Assembly: GCA_027064135.1 (NCBI GenBank)
Contig: JAMOQG010000125.1
Coordinates: forward strand, 1-34,540
DNA length: 34,540 nucleotides
Direction of reading: 5' to 3'
Source of the DNA: Peptostreptococcaceae bacterium
GTDB taxonomy: Bacteria > Bacillota > Clostridia > Peptostreptococcales > Acidaminobacteraceae
The notes under the pieces are model-generated. The model saw only the letters and a program-made list of their open reading frames with translations. It was not told where the DNA came from and did not search any database. Below, piece after piece: positions 7,224-17,233 of this stretch. How positions within the stretch are numbered: position 1 is the stretch's first letter; each line of letters begins with the position of its first letter. A program made the translations under genes and the position numbers.

Positions 7224-8057
7224 TTACTCATTTTTTTTTAAAATAGAATTTATTTCACCACCTATAATCAAAATCATACTTGCAAAATATAGCCAAAGCA
7301 TCAAAACGATTACTGTTGCAAGACTTCCATAAACTAATTTATAATTTGAAAAATTATTTAAAAATATTGTAAAGAAATACGACAGCATTGACCATCCGAA
7401 TATCGAAAATAAAGTTCCCCAAATAACATCACGTGGTTTTTGTTTTATATTTGGGGCATACATATATATTAAACTCATAATTAAAATTAAAGTTAAAGGT
7501 AAAATTATAATTTTTATTCTATTATAGAGAGTAAATATTTCCCATTTAACTTCAATATATTTATTAATGAAATTATATAAATCTACTCCAATATTAGGAA
7601 GTGCAAGTAAAATTACAATTCCAAAAGCAATCAAAACTGTATAAAGCATATCAATAATTTTAATTACAAAAAAATTTCTTGTTTCATTTATTTCGTATGC
7701 CTTGTTTAGCGAAACCATAAGCCCTCTAACCCCTTTTGAAGCTGACCATAAAGTTCCGATTATTGATACTGAAATAACACTATTGTCTTTTACTAAAATG
7801 TAATTATTAATAAAATCAAATGCAAGTTTATGAACACTTTTAGGAAAAAACACTTGTAAAACTTGCATTAATAAATCTGTATTAATTGATAATCTTCCTA
7901 AAATTGTAAATAAAAATATCAAAAAAGGAAAAAATGACAACATTAGAAAAAACGCCATTTGTGTACCATACGCACTAATAGAATGTGCATTAAATCTTTC
8001 TATAAGTTTTTTTGCTATATACTGTAAATTTGAAACAATAGAAATATTTTTTTTCAT
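7224..8057 (-). CDS. YihY/BrkB-family inner membrane protein
   Basis: About 277 residues with some six transmembrane helices, the layout of the YihY/BrkB family. Landmarks are HSISAYGTQMAFFLMLSFFPF near the start, the LWSASKGVRGLMVSLNKAYE segment, and the C-terminal VYGSLATVIVLMLWLYFAS helix with GGEINSIL. The old name RNase BN is a misassignment; the true function is unknown. The frame opens at 8075, but that ATG overlaps the -10 box TATAAT, so it would not be in the mRNA; the ATG at 8057 after GGTGAT is taken as the start. Single gene, convergent with the selenoprotein gene. Confidence 0.9.
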   Translation of the reverse strand: MKKNISIVSNLQYIAKKLIERFNAHSISAYGTQMAFFLMLSFFPFLIFLFTILGRLSINTDLLMQVLQVFFPKSVHKLAFDFINNYILVKDNSVISVSIIGTLWSASKGVRGLMVSLNKAYEINETRNFFVIKIIDMLYTVLIAFGIVILLALPNIGVDLYNFINKYIEVKWEIFTLYNRIKIIILPLTLILIMSLIYMYAPNIKQKPRDVIWGTLFSIFGWSMLSYFFTIFLNNFSNYKLVYGSLATVIVLMLWLYFASMILIIGGEINSILKKNE

Positions 8058-8073
8058 TTTAATCACCATATAC

Positions 8074-8082
8074 ATTATACCA
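8074..8082 (-). promoter_or_regulatory. Extended -10 promoter of the YihY-family gene
   Basis: TGGTATAAT on the minus strand, a TGn-extended -10 with only a weak -35 (TTTAAT-like) upstream. The predicted leader is about 10 nt, with GGTGAT directly before the ATG at 8057. Confidence 0.5.
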
Positions 8083-8127
8083 GAAATATAATAAATATTA
8101 AAAAAGTATTAATTTTTTCAATATAAT

Positions 8128-8156
8128 TTGTATTTAAATTTAAAAAGTTTATAATA
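8128..8156 (+). promoter_or_regulatory. hflKC promoter
   Basis: TTGTAT, a 16-base spacer and TATAAT, ending just before the strong AGGAGG at 8162-8167. That ribosome site touches the first ATG (8168), which rules it out as the start in favour of the ATG at 8177, nine bases downstream of the site. Confidence 0.5.
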
Positions 8157-8176
8157 CTTATAGGAGGATGAAAAAT

Positions 8177-9145
8177 ATGAAAAATAATAAAACAAAAGGA
8201 AATTTATCGTTTTTTCTTTTAATAATTGTTGTACTTGCAATTTTTGCTGGTTTTAATAGTTATTATACATTAGAAAACGCTGAGCAAGCTGTAATTGAAA
8301 GATTTGGAGAGGTTGTAAACATAGTAAACGAACCAGGGCTTAATTTTAAAGTTCCATTCATTGAAAAAGTTTATAAAGTTAATACAAATGAAATTAAAAG
8401 GATTCAATATGGTTATGTTGTGAAAACTGAAGCCGGAACATCTCAAGAAGCTACATATTCTGATGTAAAAGAAGAATCAATTGCACTTACAAAAGGTTCA
8501 TATCTTGTAAATATTGGTGCAATTATCCAATATAAGATTACTAACGCTGCTGATTATATCTACAATGTAGATGATCCAGTTGGAACTATTCGATTAGCAT
8601 TTGAAAGTGTTTTAAGAAGAAATTTGCAAAATATGGAGTTAAATGATGCGCTTGTAAACAAAGATACAATTTCAACTCAAATAATTCCTGATTTAGCAAA
8701 AAAAATTAATCAATACAACTTTGGTATTACAATAACTGATGTAAAATTTACTGATGTATTATTACCAGAAGAAGTTCAATTTGCATATGATGATGTAAAT
8801 AATGCAAAAAATGAAAAAACTGAATATAGTTCGCAAGCTTTGGAATATGAAAATGATAAAATACCTCAAGCAAGAGCAAAAGCTTATGAAACTATAGAAT
8901 CTGCAAAAGCTTATAGAGTTGAAACTATTGCACAATCAAAAGGTGATGTAGCAAAATTCACACAAGTACTTGAAAAATATAAATTATCAAAAGAAATTAC
9001 TAAAACTAGGATGTACATTGAAACTATGAACGAAATTTTATCAAAAACTCCTAATAAATATATAATAGATTTAAGTGACAGTAGCAATACAATCAAGTAT
9101 TTGCCACTTAATCCTGGATCACTTAATAAAGGGGGTAACGAATAA
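8177..9145 (+). CDS. hflK: HflK-like SPFH/band-7 membrane protein
   Basis: 322 residues: an N-terminal transmembrane anchor (about residues 10-28), then an SPFH/band-7 domain starting at ENAEQAVIERFGEV with the family's GLNFKVPFIEKV, and a long charged helical tail with repeated Ala/Glu/Lys. HflK pairs with HflC in a membrane cage that modulates FtsH proteolysis. The order (this gene first, TAATG overlap with the next SPFH gene) and the IALTKGSYLVNI strand fit HflK better than HflC. The start at 8177 is set by the ribosome site. Confidence 0.88.
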   Translation: MKNNKTKGNLSFFLLIIVVLAIFAGFNSYYTLENAEQAVIERFGEVVNIVNEPGLNFKVPFIEKVYKVNTNEIKRIQYGYVVKTEAGTSQEATYSDVKEESIALTKGSYLVNIGAIIQYKITNAADYIYNVDDPVGTIRLAFESVLRRNLQNMELNDALVNKDTISTQIIPDLAKKINQYNFGITITDVKFTDVLLPEEVQFAYDDVNNAKNEKTEYSSQALEYENDKIPQARAKAYETIESAKAYRVETIAQSKGDVAKFTQVLEKYKLSKEITKTRMYIETMNEILSKTPNKYIIDLSDSSNTIKYLPLNPGSLNKGGNE

Positions 9146-10176
9146 TGGATTTTAATAACTTTAATAATAATAACGGACCAGATAGAGAAAATTTTCAAGA
9201 CATTGGTAAAAAAGCTGCTGATATTAAGGCAAAAGCCGCAAAAAGCGCAAAAAGCTTAGTTTTCTTACTTTTAATAATCGTTTTACTATTAAGTGTAAAA
9301 AGTTTTGTTTATATAGTAGCAGAAGACGAAGTCGCAGTAGTTTCAGTTCTGGGTGATATTAAAAAAGTAATTGTTGATACAGAGAACGACTTAGCAATTG
9401 GTCAAAATGATATTGATTCAAGATTTTCAAATGTTGAAATAGTAAATAAAAAGGGTTTATTTTTTAAAATTCCTTTTATTACTACAGTAAATAAAAATAC
9501 TTCAAAATTAATTACTTATAAATCAAATTCTGCAAACATTGTAACTCAAGATAAAATAAAATATAAGGTTGCATTATATGCACAATGGGAAATATCACAT
9601 CCAGGTTTATTCAAAACTTCTTTAGGTACTATAAGCAAAGCTAATGCAGTTATTGATGAAGTAGTTTATGCTGTAATTATTGAAAAAATCAATACACTTT
9701 CAAGTGATACTTTCTTAACTGATAAAAATAGAGTTATGGATGAACTTGAAAAATCAAAATTACAGTTAAATACAGAATTAGCTGCAAAAGGTATAGTTCT
9801 AAGAGATATTGAAATTTATAGAACAATACTTCCTGATTCAAACATTGAGTCAACTCATCAAAAAATGATTGCTGAAAGACAAGCTGTTGCTCAAAAGACA
9901 AGATCAGAAGGTAAAGAATTATACAGAACTACTGTTGCTAGAACAGATCGTGAAGTTAAAGAAATTGAATCTGCTGCAATTGAAGAAGCCGAAATGATTA
10001 GAGGATCAGCAGATGCTGAAGCTTTGGAAATATATGCAAACGCTTATTCTGCAGATCCTGAATTTTATGAATTCTATAAATCTTTAGAATCATATAAAAC
10101 TTCATTTGATGAAAATACAACAATTTATTTAGATAAAAATAATCCGTATTTAAAATATTTTAATAACGGAAATTAA
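9145..10176 (+). CDS. hflC: HflC-like SPFH/band-7 membrane protein
   Basis: 343 residues. A ~35-residue cytosolic N-terminus (Asn- then Ala/Lys-rich) precedes one transmembrane helix near residues 38-55, then a band-7 domain (EDEVAVVSVLGDIKKV, KKGLFFKIPFITTV) and a coiled-coil region rich in Ala/Glu (AIEEAEMIRGSADAEALEIYANAY), the most conserved HflC segment. Partner of HflK in the FtsH-regulating complex. The ATG overlaps the hflK stop by one base, with GGGGGT upstream inside hflK. A strong terminator follows. Confidence 0.9.
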   Translation: MDFNNFNNNNGPDRENFQDIGKKAADIKAKAAKSAKSLVFLLLIIVLLLSVKSFVYIVAEDEVAVVSVLGDIKKVIVDTENDLAIGQNDIDSRFSNVEIVNKKGLFFKIPFITTVNKNTSKLITYKSNSANIVTQDKIKYKVALYAQWEISHPGLFKTSLGTISKANAVIDEVVYAVIIEKINTLSSDTFLTDKNRVMDELEKSKLQLNTELAAKGIVLRDIEIYRTILPDSNIESTHQKMIAERQAVAQKTRSEGKELYRTTVARTDREVKEIESAAIEEAEMIRGSADAEALEIYANAYSADPEFYEFYKSLESYKTSFDENTTIYLDKNNPYLKYFNNGN

Positions 10177-10182
10177 AGAATA

Positions 10183-10217
10183 AAAAAAAGTCGAAATCTT
10201 GAATTTCGACTTTTTTT
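10183..10217. terminator. Bidirectional terminator between hflC and galE
   Basis: Stem GTCGAAAT (10190-10197) with ATTTCGAC (10203-10210), loop CTTGA, flanked by an A-run on the left and a seven-T run on the right. It can stop hflKC transcripts on one strand and the folate/galE operon on the other. Confidence 0.9.
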
Positions 10218-10226
10218 ATTGTATTT

Positions 10227-11222
10227 TTATATACTATAATTTTTTTCAAATCGCCACGAATCTTTTACCATTTCTTTAATACCTTTTTTCGCTTCCCAAT
10301 TTAATTCTTTCTTAGCCTTTTCAACATCTGCATATGAAGATGCAATATCTCCAGGTCTACGTTCTACAATTTCATATGGAATATCTATATCGTTTTCTTC
10401 TTTAAAAGCATTTACTATTTCTAATACAGAAACTCCTTTTCCAGTACCTAAATTATATATATTAACTCCGTTATCAAGTTTTTCAATTGCTTTAACATGT
10501 CCTATTGCAAGATCCACAACATGAATATAATCTCTAACACCTGTACCATCTACTGTATCATAATCATCACCAAATATACTCAATTTTTTAAGTTCACCTT
10601 TTGCAACCTTCGTAATATAAGGCATTAGATTATTTGGAATTCCATTTGGAGCTTCACCTATTAAACCACTTTCATGTGCTCCTACAGGATTAAAATACCT
10701 TAACAGAGCAACTGAAAAATCAACATTTGCTAATGAAGTATCAGTTAAAATTCTTTCACTCATTGCTTTTGTTTCTCCATATGGATTTGTTGTTTTTAAT
10801 AATTTCATAGTTTCAACAAACGGTACTTTATTTTCACCGTATACAGTTGCTGAAGATGAAAAAACAAATTTATTTACATTATATTTAATACACGCTTTAG
10901 ATAAAATCATTGTACTTACAAGATTATTATAATAATAATCAAGAGGTTTTGAAACAGATTCTCCAACTGCTTTTAAACCAGCAAAATGGATTACTCCATC
11001 AAATTTATGATTATTAAATATTTTATCAACAGCCTCTTCATTAGTTACATCTTTCTCATAAAAAATTATTTTTTTACCAGTAATTCTTTCTATTTTTTCT
11101 ATAGATTCAACTTTACTATTAATTAAATTATCAACTATTACTACTGAATGATTACTGTTTAATAATTCGACACATGTATGGGAACCAATATATCCTGCAC
11201 CACCTGTAACTAAAATATTCAT
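10227..11222 (-). CDS. galE: UDP-glucose 4-epimerase
   Basis: 331 residues, an extended short-chain dehydrogenase. The NAD-binding [12 protein letters not shown] is at the N-terminus, the catalytic Ser is in FSSSATVYG and the Tyr-x3-Lys in [22 protein letters not shown] and the C-terminal RRPGDIA complete the GalE signature. It interconverts UDP-glucose and UDP-galactose for cell-surface sugars. Its ATG overlaps the TGA stop of the DAHP synthase gene, so it is the last gene of the folate operon, although it has no metabolic link to it. Confidence 0.96.
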   Translation of the reverse strand: MNILVTGGAGYIGSHTCVELLNSNHSVVIVDNLINSKVESIEKIERITGKKIIFYEKDVTNEEAVDKIFNNHKFDGVIHFAGLKAVGESVSKPLDYYYNNLVSTMILSKACIKYNVNKFVFSSSATVYGENKVPFVETMKLLKTTNPYGETKAMSERILTDTSLANVDFSVALLRYFNPVGAHESGLIGEAPNGIPNNLMPYITKVAKGELKKLSIFGDDYDTVDGTGVRDYIHVVDLAIGHVKAIEKLDNGVNIYNLGTGKGVSVLEIVNAFKEENDIDIPYEIVERRPGDIASSYADVEKAKKELNWEAKKGIKEMVKDSWRFEKNYSI

Positions 11223-12019
11223 ATCTCACTCTCCATAAATTTTTTTATTTTTTCAACAATTTTCTTAAATTGAATTGGATATATTGATTGTAATCCATCA
11301 CTAAGCGCATTATCAGGGTCATTATGAACTTCAATAATAACACCATCTGCTCCTGCTGATAATCCTGCCATAGTCATAGGCTCAATTAATTCTCTCCTAC
11401 CTGTTCCATGACTTGGATCAACTATTACAGGAAGTCCAGTTTCTTTTTTCATAATTGGAATAGCAGCTAAATCTAAAGTATTTCTAGTATAAGTATCAAA
11501 TGTTCTAATTCCTCTTTCACATAAAATAATATTTGTATTTCCAAATTCAGCTAAATACTCAGCAGCTAAAATCCATTCATAAATTGTTGAACTCATCCCT
11601 CTTTTAAGTAAAATAGGTTTCTTAACTTTACCAAGAGCTTTAAGCAATGTGTAATTATTCATATTTCTTGAACCAACTTGAAAAACATCAACATATTTTT
11701 CAAACATTTCAATATATTTTTGATCTGTTATTTCAGTAACCACAGGAAGTCCAGTAATTTCACTTGCTTCCTTTAAATACTTTAATCCTTCTTCTTCAAG
11801 CCCTTGAAATGCGTATGGACTTGTTCGTGGTTTAAAAGCACCACCTCTTAAAGCAGTTGCTCCAAGTTTTTTAACTTCTTTTGCAATAGTAATTATTTGT
11901 TCTCTAGATTCAACGGCACATGGACCAGCAATGATTAACGGATTTTTTTTATCAATAACAACACCATTAATTTTGACTTCTATTTTTTTACCAGTTAATA
12001 TTTTTCTACAATTTGTCAT
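11219..12019 (-). CDS. aroF: 3-deoxy-7-phosphoheptulonate (DAHP) synthase, type I-beta
   Basis: 266 residues, the compact DAHP synthase without an ACT regulatory domain. Visible: [49 protein letters not shown], and DPSHGTGRR (metal ligands and phosphate-binding residues). It condenses phosphoenolpyruvate and erythrose 4-phosphate, the first step towards chorismate, the substrate of the pabAB enzymes at the head of the operon. The frame opens with TTG-ATG at 12022; ATG at 12019 is favoured, with GAGGT upstream. It overlaps folK by 14 nt and ends in TGA over the galE start. No N-terminal regulatory domain means no feedback site is evident. Confidence 0.94.
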   Translation of the reverse strand: MTNCRKILTGKKIEVKINGVVIDKKNPLIIAGPCAVESREQIITIAKEVKKLGATALRGGAFKPRTSPYAFQGLEEEGLKYLKEASEITGLPVVTEITDQKYIEMFEKYVDVFQVGSRNMNNYTLLKALGKVKKPILLKRGMSSTIYEWILAAEYLAEFGNTNIILCERGIRTFDTYTRNTLDLAAIPIMKKETGLPVIVDPSHGTGRRELIEPMTMAGLSAGADGVIIEVHNDPDNALSDGLQSIYPIQFKKIVEKIKKFMESEI

Positions 12020-12488
12020 CAATCAACCTCACACCATCTATATCAATATTTTTAATAATATCTTTTGCTTTTTTACCATTTATTTCAATTTCACTATTGA
12101 TTTCTAAAAGAGGTACTAATACAAAAGCTCTTTTAGTCATTTCTTTATGAGGAATTATTAGAAATTCTTCATTCATTATAATATCATTAAATAGTAAAAC
12201 ATCAACATCAATAGTTCTAGGTCCCCAATGAATAATCCTTTTTCTTTTTAACTCTTTTTCTACCACATGGCAAATTTCAAGAAGTTCATATGGATTAAGC
12301 TCAGTTTCAATTTTTATTACCGAATTTACAAATACATCTTGATCTTCGTAACCATATGGATCAGTTTCATAAAAAGATGATTTTTTAATTATTTTAATAT
12401 TATTACTTTCAATAATTTCATATGCTTTTAAAATATTTTCTTTACTATTACCAATATTGCTACCTAATGATAAATATGCACTATTCAT
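12006..12488 (-). CDS. folK: 6-hydroxymethyl-7,8-dihydropterin pyrophosphokinase (HPPK)
   Basis: About 160 residues. [10 protein letters not shown] starts the fold; [18 protein letters not shown] is the pterin-binding region, and [17 protein letters not shown] has the two catalytic aspartates of the family signature. It transfers pyrophosphate from ATP to hydroxymethyl-dihydropterin, the product of FolB. An earlier TTG at 12503 is possible, but the ATG at 12488 sits on the folB stop and gives the usual N-terminus. Overlaps folB by 8 nt. Confidence 0.96.
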   Translation of the reverse strand: MNSAYLSLGSNIGNSKENILKAYEIIESNNIKIIKKSSFYETDPYGYEDQDVFVNSVIKIETELNPYELLEICHVVEKELKRKRIIHWGPRTIDVDVLLFNDIIMNEEFLIIPHKEMTKRAFVLVPLLEINSEIEINGKKAKDIIKNIDIDGVRLIDDKL

Positions 12489-12846
12489 CTCTACTTCTTT
12501 CAATTAATACAGAAAAATAATCATATATACCATTTACTGGAGCTTCAGGTTTTTTTATTTCAATTTCTATTTTTTTTACTTTTTCAAATTTTTCAAAAAT
12601 AGTATCTATAATAACTTGTGCAAGTTTTTCAATTAAATCAAATTTATTATTTTCAACAATTTCTTTAACCAATTCATACACTAGACCATAATGAACAGTA
12701 TCAATAACATTATCATTAATACATGCATCTTTTAAATTAGCATATAATTTTAAATCAACAATAAATTTCTGACCTATTTTTTTTTCTTCTTCTAAAACTC
12801 CGTGGTAACCATAGAATCTTAATTTTTTTAATTTTATTATATCCAT
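12481..12846 (-). CDS. folB: Dihydroneopterin aldolase
   Basis: 121 residues, the usual size. LKKLRFYGYHGVLEEEKKIGQ is the N-terminal signature with the pterin-site residues, DTVHYGLVYELV follows, and IKKPEAPVNG carries the catalytic lysine. It cleaves dihydroneopterin to hydroxymethyl-dihydropterin and glycolaldehyde. The ribosome site AGGAGA is 8 nt before the ATG. Placed between mscS and folK. Confidence 0.95.
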   Translation of the reverse strand: MDIIKLKKLRFYGYHGVLEEEKKIGQKFIVDLKLYANLKDACINDNVIDTVHYGLVYELVKEIVENNKFDLIEKLAQVIIDTIFEKFEKVKKIEIEIKKPEAPVNGIYDYFSVLIERSRDE

Positions 12847-12854
12847 ATTATCTC

Positions 12855-13667
12855 CTATTGATTATTCCCAATAATATTTACATCCATATGAGGATATGGG
12901 AAACTAATTCCTACTTCATTAAATTTTTCATTAATATTCTCATTTGTTTTATAATAAACATCCCAATAATCACTTGTCTTTACCCAGAACTTAATACTGA
13001 AATTAAGTGAACTATCGGCAAATTCACTAAGACCAATAAAATATGATGGTTCAGAAAGAATTTTTTCGTTACTTTCAATTATTTCTTTAATAGTGTTCTT
13101 TAATAGTTTTATATCCGTATCATAATCAACACCTATTGTTAAATCAATTCTTCTTGTATCATTTGCAGAAAAATTCGTTAAACTACTATTTGAAACTATA
13201 CTATTAGGAATGATCTCTACCTTATTATCAGGAGTTGCTAAATGAGTATAAAAAATGCTAATCGATTTTACAGACCCACTAATTCCACTTACAGTAATAT
13301 AATCGCCAACTTTAAACGGCTTTAAAACTAATAATAAAACTCCGCCTGCAAAATTAGATAAACTTCCTTGAAAAGCTAAGCCTATTGCAAAACTAGCACC
13401 TCCAATTACAGCAACAAAAGATGTCGTTTCTACTCCTAAATAAGTAATTGCAGATATTAAAACTAATACTTTCAGTGCCATTTTACTAAATGGAATCAAG
13501 AAATTTGCTATCGTTTCATCACATTTCGATTTTTTTAATAATTTTTCTAAAATTTTTATAATATAATTAGAAATTTTAAAACCTAAAAAAACAATTAGCA
13601 ATGCAACTATAAATTCTACTCCTTTAGTGATAAGAAAATTTACAATAACATCTTTATATACATCCAT
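12855..13667 (-). CDS. mscS: Small-conductance mechanosensitive channel (MscS family)
   Basis: 270 residues with three transmembrane helices in the first ~125; the pore helix is GGASFAIGLAFQGSLSNFAGG with the Gly/Ala packing of MscS TM3. The beta domain follows (KPFKVGDYITVSGISGSV, VEIIPNSIVSNS) and then the C-terminal alpha/beta domain. It releases solutes on hypo-osmotic shock. Its ribosome site is formed by the last codons of folP (AGG-AGG-TAA), so it is clearly part of the folate operon although unrelated in function. Confidence 0.95.
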   Translation of the reverse strand: MDVYKDVIVNFLITKGVEFIVALLIVFLGFKISNYIIKILEKLLKKSKCDETIANFLIPFSKMALKVLVLISAITYLGVETTSFVAVIGGASFAIGLAFQGSLSNFAGGVLLLVLKPFKVGDYITVSGISGSVKSISIFYTHLATPDNKVEIIPNSIVSNSSLTNFSANDTRRIDLTIGVDYDTDIKLLKNTIKEIIESNEKILSEPSYFIGLSEFADSSLNFSIKFWVKTSDYWDVYYKTNENINEKFNEVGISFPYPHMDVNIIGNNQ

Positions 13668-13669
13668 TT

Positions 13670-14485
13670 TTACCTCCTGTAAATCCTATCAGCAACTTTT
13701 AGAGCATTTACATGCTCTTTAACATCATGTACTCTAACAATATCATAACCGTTCATAACACCTATAACATTAGTCGCAATTGTTCCTTCAAGTCTTTGAT
13801 CACTAGGTAAATCTAAAATGTATCCAATCATTGACTTTCTTGAAGTTCCTAAAAGCATTTTATATCCTAATTCATTTAATTCATTAAGTCTTGACATAAC
13901 TTCAATACTTTGTTCTGGATCTTTTCCAAAACCAATACCAGGATCAAGAAAAATATTTTCTTTTTTTATCCCTGCTTTTTTAGCAATTTCTAACGAAACA
14001 TTAAAAAAATCTTTCATTGATTCGATAATATCTTTTTGATATTCATTATTAATTTTATTATGCATAATTATTACGGGTACATCATATTTGGCAATGTGAT
14101 TTGCAATTTCTGGTTCGTTTTGTAATCCCCATACATCATTAATAATATTGGCACCATTTTCAAGTGCAATTTTTGCAACATTTGCTTTTGATGTATCAAC
14201 AGAAAGAACAACATCTACCTCTTTTTTTAATTCTTTTAAAACTGGTATTACCCTTTTTATCTCTTCTTCCTCATTAACTTTTTTTGAACCAGGTCTTGTT
14301 GATTCACCACCAATATCAATTATATCAGCACCTTCGTCTTGCATTTTTTTTGCTTGTTTAATTGCGGATTCAATATCATTAAATTTACCACCATCTGAAA
14401 AAGAATCTGGTGTTACATTTAATATTCCCATAATTAAAGTTTTTTTACCAATTTCTAGTTCTTTGCCGTTACAATTTAATATCAC
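13670..14485 (-). CDS. folP: Dihydropteroate synthase
   Basis: About 271 residues. LIMGILNVTPDSFSDGG and DIIDIGGESTRPGS are the two family signatures (pterin and sulfonamide/PABA loops); FLDPGIGFGK and the C-terminal RVHDVKEH complete the TIM barrel. It joins PABA to hydroxymethyl-dihydropterin pyrophosphate. The frame can open with TTG at 14497, but those bases are the ribosome site GGAGGG itself, so GTG at 14485, five bases downstream, is the likely start. The last three codons double as the ribosome site of mscS. Confidence 0.96.
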   Translation of the reverse strand: MILNCNGKELEIGKKTLIMGILNVTPDSFSDGGKFNDIESAIKQAKKMQDEGADIIDIGGESTRPGSKKVNEEEEIKRVIPVLKELKKEVDVVLSVDTSKANVAKIALENGANIINDVWGLQNEPEIANHIAKYDVPVIIMHNKINNEYQKDIIESMKDFFNVSLEIAKKAGIKKENIFLDPGIGFGKDPEQSIEVMSRLNELNELGYKMLLGTSRKSMIGYILDLPSDQRLEGTIATNVIGVMNGYDIVRVHDVKEHVNALKVADRIYRR

Positions 14486-14497
14486 AATGCCCTCCAA

Positions 14498-15061
14498 TTA
14501 TTTACAATTAATTAAACTCATAGCTTCAGCACGAGTTTTTGACTCTTTTTTAAATATACCTCTAACAGCTGATGTAACAGTTCTACTTCCAGGTTTTCTA
14601 ACACCTCTCATGCTCATACATAAATGCTCAGCTTCAATTACAACAATTACTCCTAAAGGATTAATTTCTTTATTAATAACATTTGCAACTTCTGAAGTAA
14701 TTCTTTCTTGTAATTGTGGTCTTTTTGCAATATCGTCAACAAGTCTTGCTAATTTTGAAAGACCTACTACACTACCATCTCTTGGAATATACCCAACATG
14801 AGCTTTACCAATAAAAGGAATAAAATGATGTTCACACATTGAGTAGAACGGTATATCTTTAACTAATACTAATTCTTCATGTTCTTCATCTTTAAAAGTT
14901 ACTTTCATATGTTCACTAGGATCTTTATTAATTCCAGCGAAAATCTCTGCATACATTCTAGCAACTCTATTAGGAGTCTCTTTTAATCCTTCTCTATCTG
15001 GGTCTTCTCCTATTGCAATAATAATTTCTCTAAATGCTTTCTCAATTCTTTCCATATCCAT
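14498..15061 (-). CDS. folE: GTP cyclohydrolase I
   Basis: About 187 residues of the FolE1 type. [19 protein letters not shown] is the N-terminal signature; the zinc ligands are visible in [11 protein letters not shown] (Cys, His) and [11 protein letters not shown] (Cys), and QERIT supplies the Gln-Glu of the GTP site. It makes dihydroneopterin triphosphate from GTP, the committed pterin step. The frame opens at 15076 inside the end of pabC, but GGAGATGA there serves as ribosome site for the ATG at 15061. Confidence 0.97.
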   Translation of the reverse strand: MDMERIEKAFREIIIAIGEDPDREGLKETPNRVARMYAEIFAGINKDPSEHMKVTFKDEEHEELVLVKDIPFYSMCEHHFIPFIGKAHVGYIPRDGSVVGLSKLARLVDDIAKRPQLQERITSEVANVINKEINPLGVIVVIEAEHLCMSMRGVRKPGSRTVTSAVRGIFKKESKTRAEAMSLINCK

Positions 15062-15062
15062 T

Positions 15063-15860
15063 TTAATCATCTCCATTTATAATATTTCTAATATAATTTG
15101 AAATTTCAAATTTTCTACAATTATAGTCAATGCCTTTAATAGTTTTAACAGGCATGACTTCCATCAATGAGTTAGTTAAAAATATTTCATCTGCATTTTC
15201 CAAAAAAAATCTATCAATGTCAGTTTCAATTACTTCTAAAGTTGACTCTTCAATGACTTTCATCCTCATTATACCACTTAATAGTCCGTTTTCAAGACTT
15301 GGTGTATATAATTTTTTATTTTTTACAATGAATATATTTGATATTGCGCCTTCGCAAAGCATATCTTTTTCATTAAAAAACAAAACTTCATCAAACCCAT
15401 CAGTTTTAGCATTTTTAAATTCTAAAATATTCTCTAAATAATTAATAGTTTTTAATCCAACAATTTTTGATGTAGAATTTCTTTTTACATCACTGATTTT
15501 TAAATTAAAACCTCTTTGATAATCTTTATAGTAATAATTACTTTTTCGCATCATTAAAATAAAATCACACATATTCTTATTTTTAATGACAATAATTTTT
15601 AAAGCCCCATCAAATCTATTTATTTTAATAAGTTCATCAATAATTTCAACAATTTTCTTATCAGAATAAATAAGATTTATTTCTAATTTAGCTAGTCCCT
15701 CTCTAAGTCTTTTAAGATGTTTATCAATATAAACAGGTCTTAAACTTTTTACTTTTACAGTCTCAAATAAACCATATCCATACATTATTCCATCACTCAA
15801 CGGTGATGTATTTGTCAGTTCATTTTCATTTAAAAATTTTCCATTATAAAAATATTTCAT
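15063..15860 (-). CDS. pabC: 4-amino-4-deoxychorismate lyase (class IV PLP enzyme)
   Basis: 265 residues of the class IV aminotransferase fold. [16 protein letters not shown] and the [11 protein letters not shown] helix are typical; the PLP lysine is expected in [11 protein letters not shown], and [16 protein letters not shown] plus [11 protein letters not shown] form the cofactor-binding C-domain. D-amino-acid and branched-chain aminotransferases share this fold, but the position between pabB and folE makes aminodeoxychorismate lyase (giving PABA and pyruvate) by far the best call. SD AGGTGG before ATG at 15860. Confidence 0.9.
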   Translation of the reverse strand: MKYFYNGKFLNENELTNTSPLSDGIMYGYGLFETVKVKSLRPVYIDKHLKRLREGLAKLEINLIYSDKKIVEIIDELIKINRFDGALKIIVIKNKNMCDFILMMRKSNYYYKDYQRGFNLKISDVKRNSTSKIVGLKTINYLENILEFKNAKTDGFDEVLFFNEKDMLCEGAISNIFIVKNKKLYTPSLENGLLSGIMRMKVIEESTLEVIETDIDRFFLENADEIFLTNSLMEVMPVKTIKGIDYNCRKFEISNYIRNIINGDD

Positions 15861-15868
15861 TTTACCAC

Positions 15869-17233
15869 CTAATAATTTAATGCTTGAATTAAAGCTTTTG
15901 CTTTATCAAGAGATTCTTGATACTCATCTAATGCATTAGAATCATACACAATTCCTCCACCAACTTGAAAATAAACTTTATTATTCTTAATAACCATAGT
16001 TCTAATAACAATATTCAAATCCATATCGCCATTAAAATCAATATATCCAATTGAACCAGTATAAATATTTCTTTGAGTAGGTTCAAGTTCATCAATTATT
16101 TCCATAGCTCTTATTTTAGGCGCTCCTGTAATTGAACCGCCTGGAAAAGTGTTTGTAATACAATCTACAGTATCATATTTTTCATCTTTTAAACATGTTA
16201 CTGTAGAAACCAAATGAAAAACTGTAGGATATTTTTCTACTACAAATAATTCGGGAACTTTAACGGTACTCGTTTTTGCAACTTTTGAAAAGTCATTTCT
16301 TTCAAGATCTACTATCATCAGTAATTCAGCTCTATCTTTTGAGCTTTCTTTTAATTCATTTTCTAGCTTTTTATCTTCTTCCTCATTACTCCCTCTTGAC
16401 CTTGTTCCTTTAATAGGTCTTGTTTGAAGTTTATTGCCTCTTAATTCAATAAATCTTTCCGGTGATGAAGATAAAATTTGATAATCTCCATAATCCATAA
16501 AACAAGAAAACGGTGCCGGATTAATATTTCTTAATTTACTATATAATTCAATTGGTTTATCTCTTAAATCAGTTTCAAATCTTTGAGTCATATTTACTTG
16601 ATAAATATCTCCTTCAACTATATAGTTTTTAATTTTTTTTATTGATTTAAGATATTCTTCTTTAGTCATATTTGATTTAATTACAGCTTTTTCATTATGA
16701 TTTTTTATATTTAGTTTTTCTTTCTTTTTAGTACTGATTCTTTTTATTATTGTATTTACTCTTTCATCTCCACCAATACTAATATCTGAATCAGTTATAA
16801 AAACTTTATTAGTACTATGGTTATAAATAATCGCACCATTATAAAAACCGAAATTTAAATCTTCTATATTTACATCATCAATTGCTGTTCTTTCTATTGT
16901 TTCTAAATGGTATAGTAAATCATATGAAAAATGCCCAATTGCTCCACCAATAAATGGAAGATCAGAATTATAATTTTGATTAAATTTTTGAAAATATTCT
17001 TTTATCACATCAAAAGGATTGTTTTCAATGTTTATTTCCTCATACTCATTTTTAATATTTACTTTTCTATTTTTTGATTTAATTGTCATAAATGGGTTAA
17101 ATGCAATAATTGAATATTTACCAAGTTTTTCATATTTATCAGAGCTATCAAGAAATACAGGTAAATTTTCATTTTGAAAAATTTGAAATATTTCAAACGG
17201 TTTTAACAAAGTTCTTATTTCCTTAATTATCAT
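15869..17233 (-). CDS. pabB: Aminodeoxychorismate synthase component I
   Basis: About 454 residues of the chorismate-binding family. C-terminal half: EGDIYQVNMTQRF, FSCFMDYGDYQILSSSPERF, QTRPIKGTRSRG, ELLMIVDLERNDFSKV and FPGGSITGAPKIRAMEIIDEL. The PIKGT lysine and the neighbouring context favour PabB over anthranilate synthase TrpE. With PabA it aminates chorismate. The ATG at 17233 follows GGTGAT and overlaps the end of pabA by 11 nt; a further upstream ATG at 17245 has no ribosome site. Confidence 0.94.
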   Translation of the reverse strand: MIIKEIRTLLKPFEIFQIFQNENLPVFLDSSDKYEKLGKYSIIAFNPFMTIKSKNRKVNIKNEYEEINIENNPFDVIKEYFQKFNQNYNSDLPFIGGAIGHFSYDLLYHLETIERTAIDDVNIEDLNFGFYNGAIIYNHSTNKVFITDSDISIGGDERVNTIIKRISTKKKEKLNIKNHNEKAVIKSNMTKEEYLKSIKKIKNYIVEGDIYQVNMTQRFETDLRDKPIELYSKLRNINPAPFSCFMDYGDYQILSSSPERFIELRGNKLQTRPIKGTRSRGSNEEEDKKLENELKESSKDRAELLMIVDLERNDFSKVAKTSTVKVPELFVVEKYPTVFHLVSTVTCLKDEKYDTVDCITNTFPGGSITGAPKIRAMEIIDELEPTQRNIYTGSIGYIDFNGDMDLNIVIRTMVIKNNKVYFQVGGGIVYDSNALDEYQESLDKAKALIQALNY

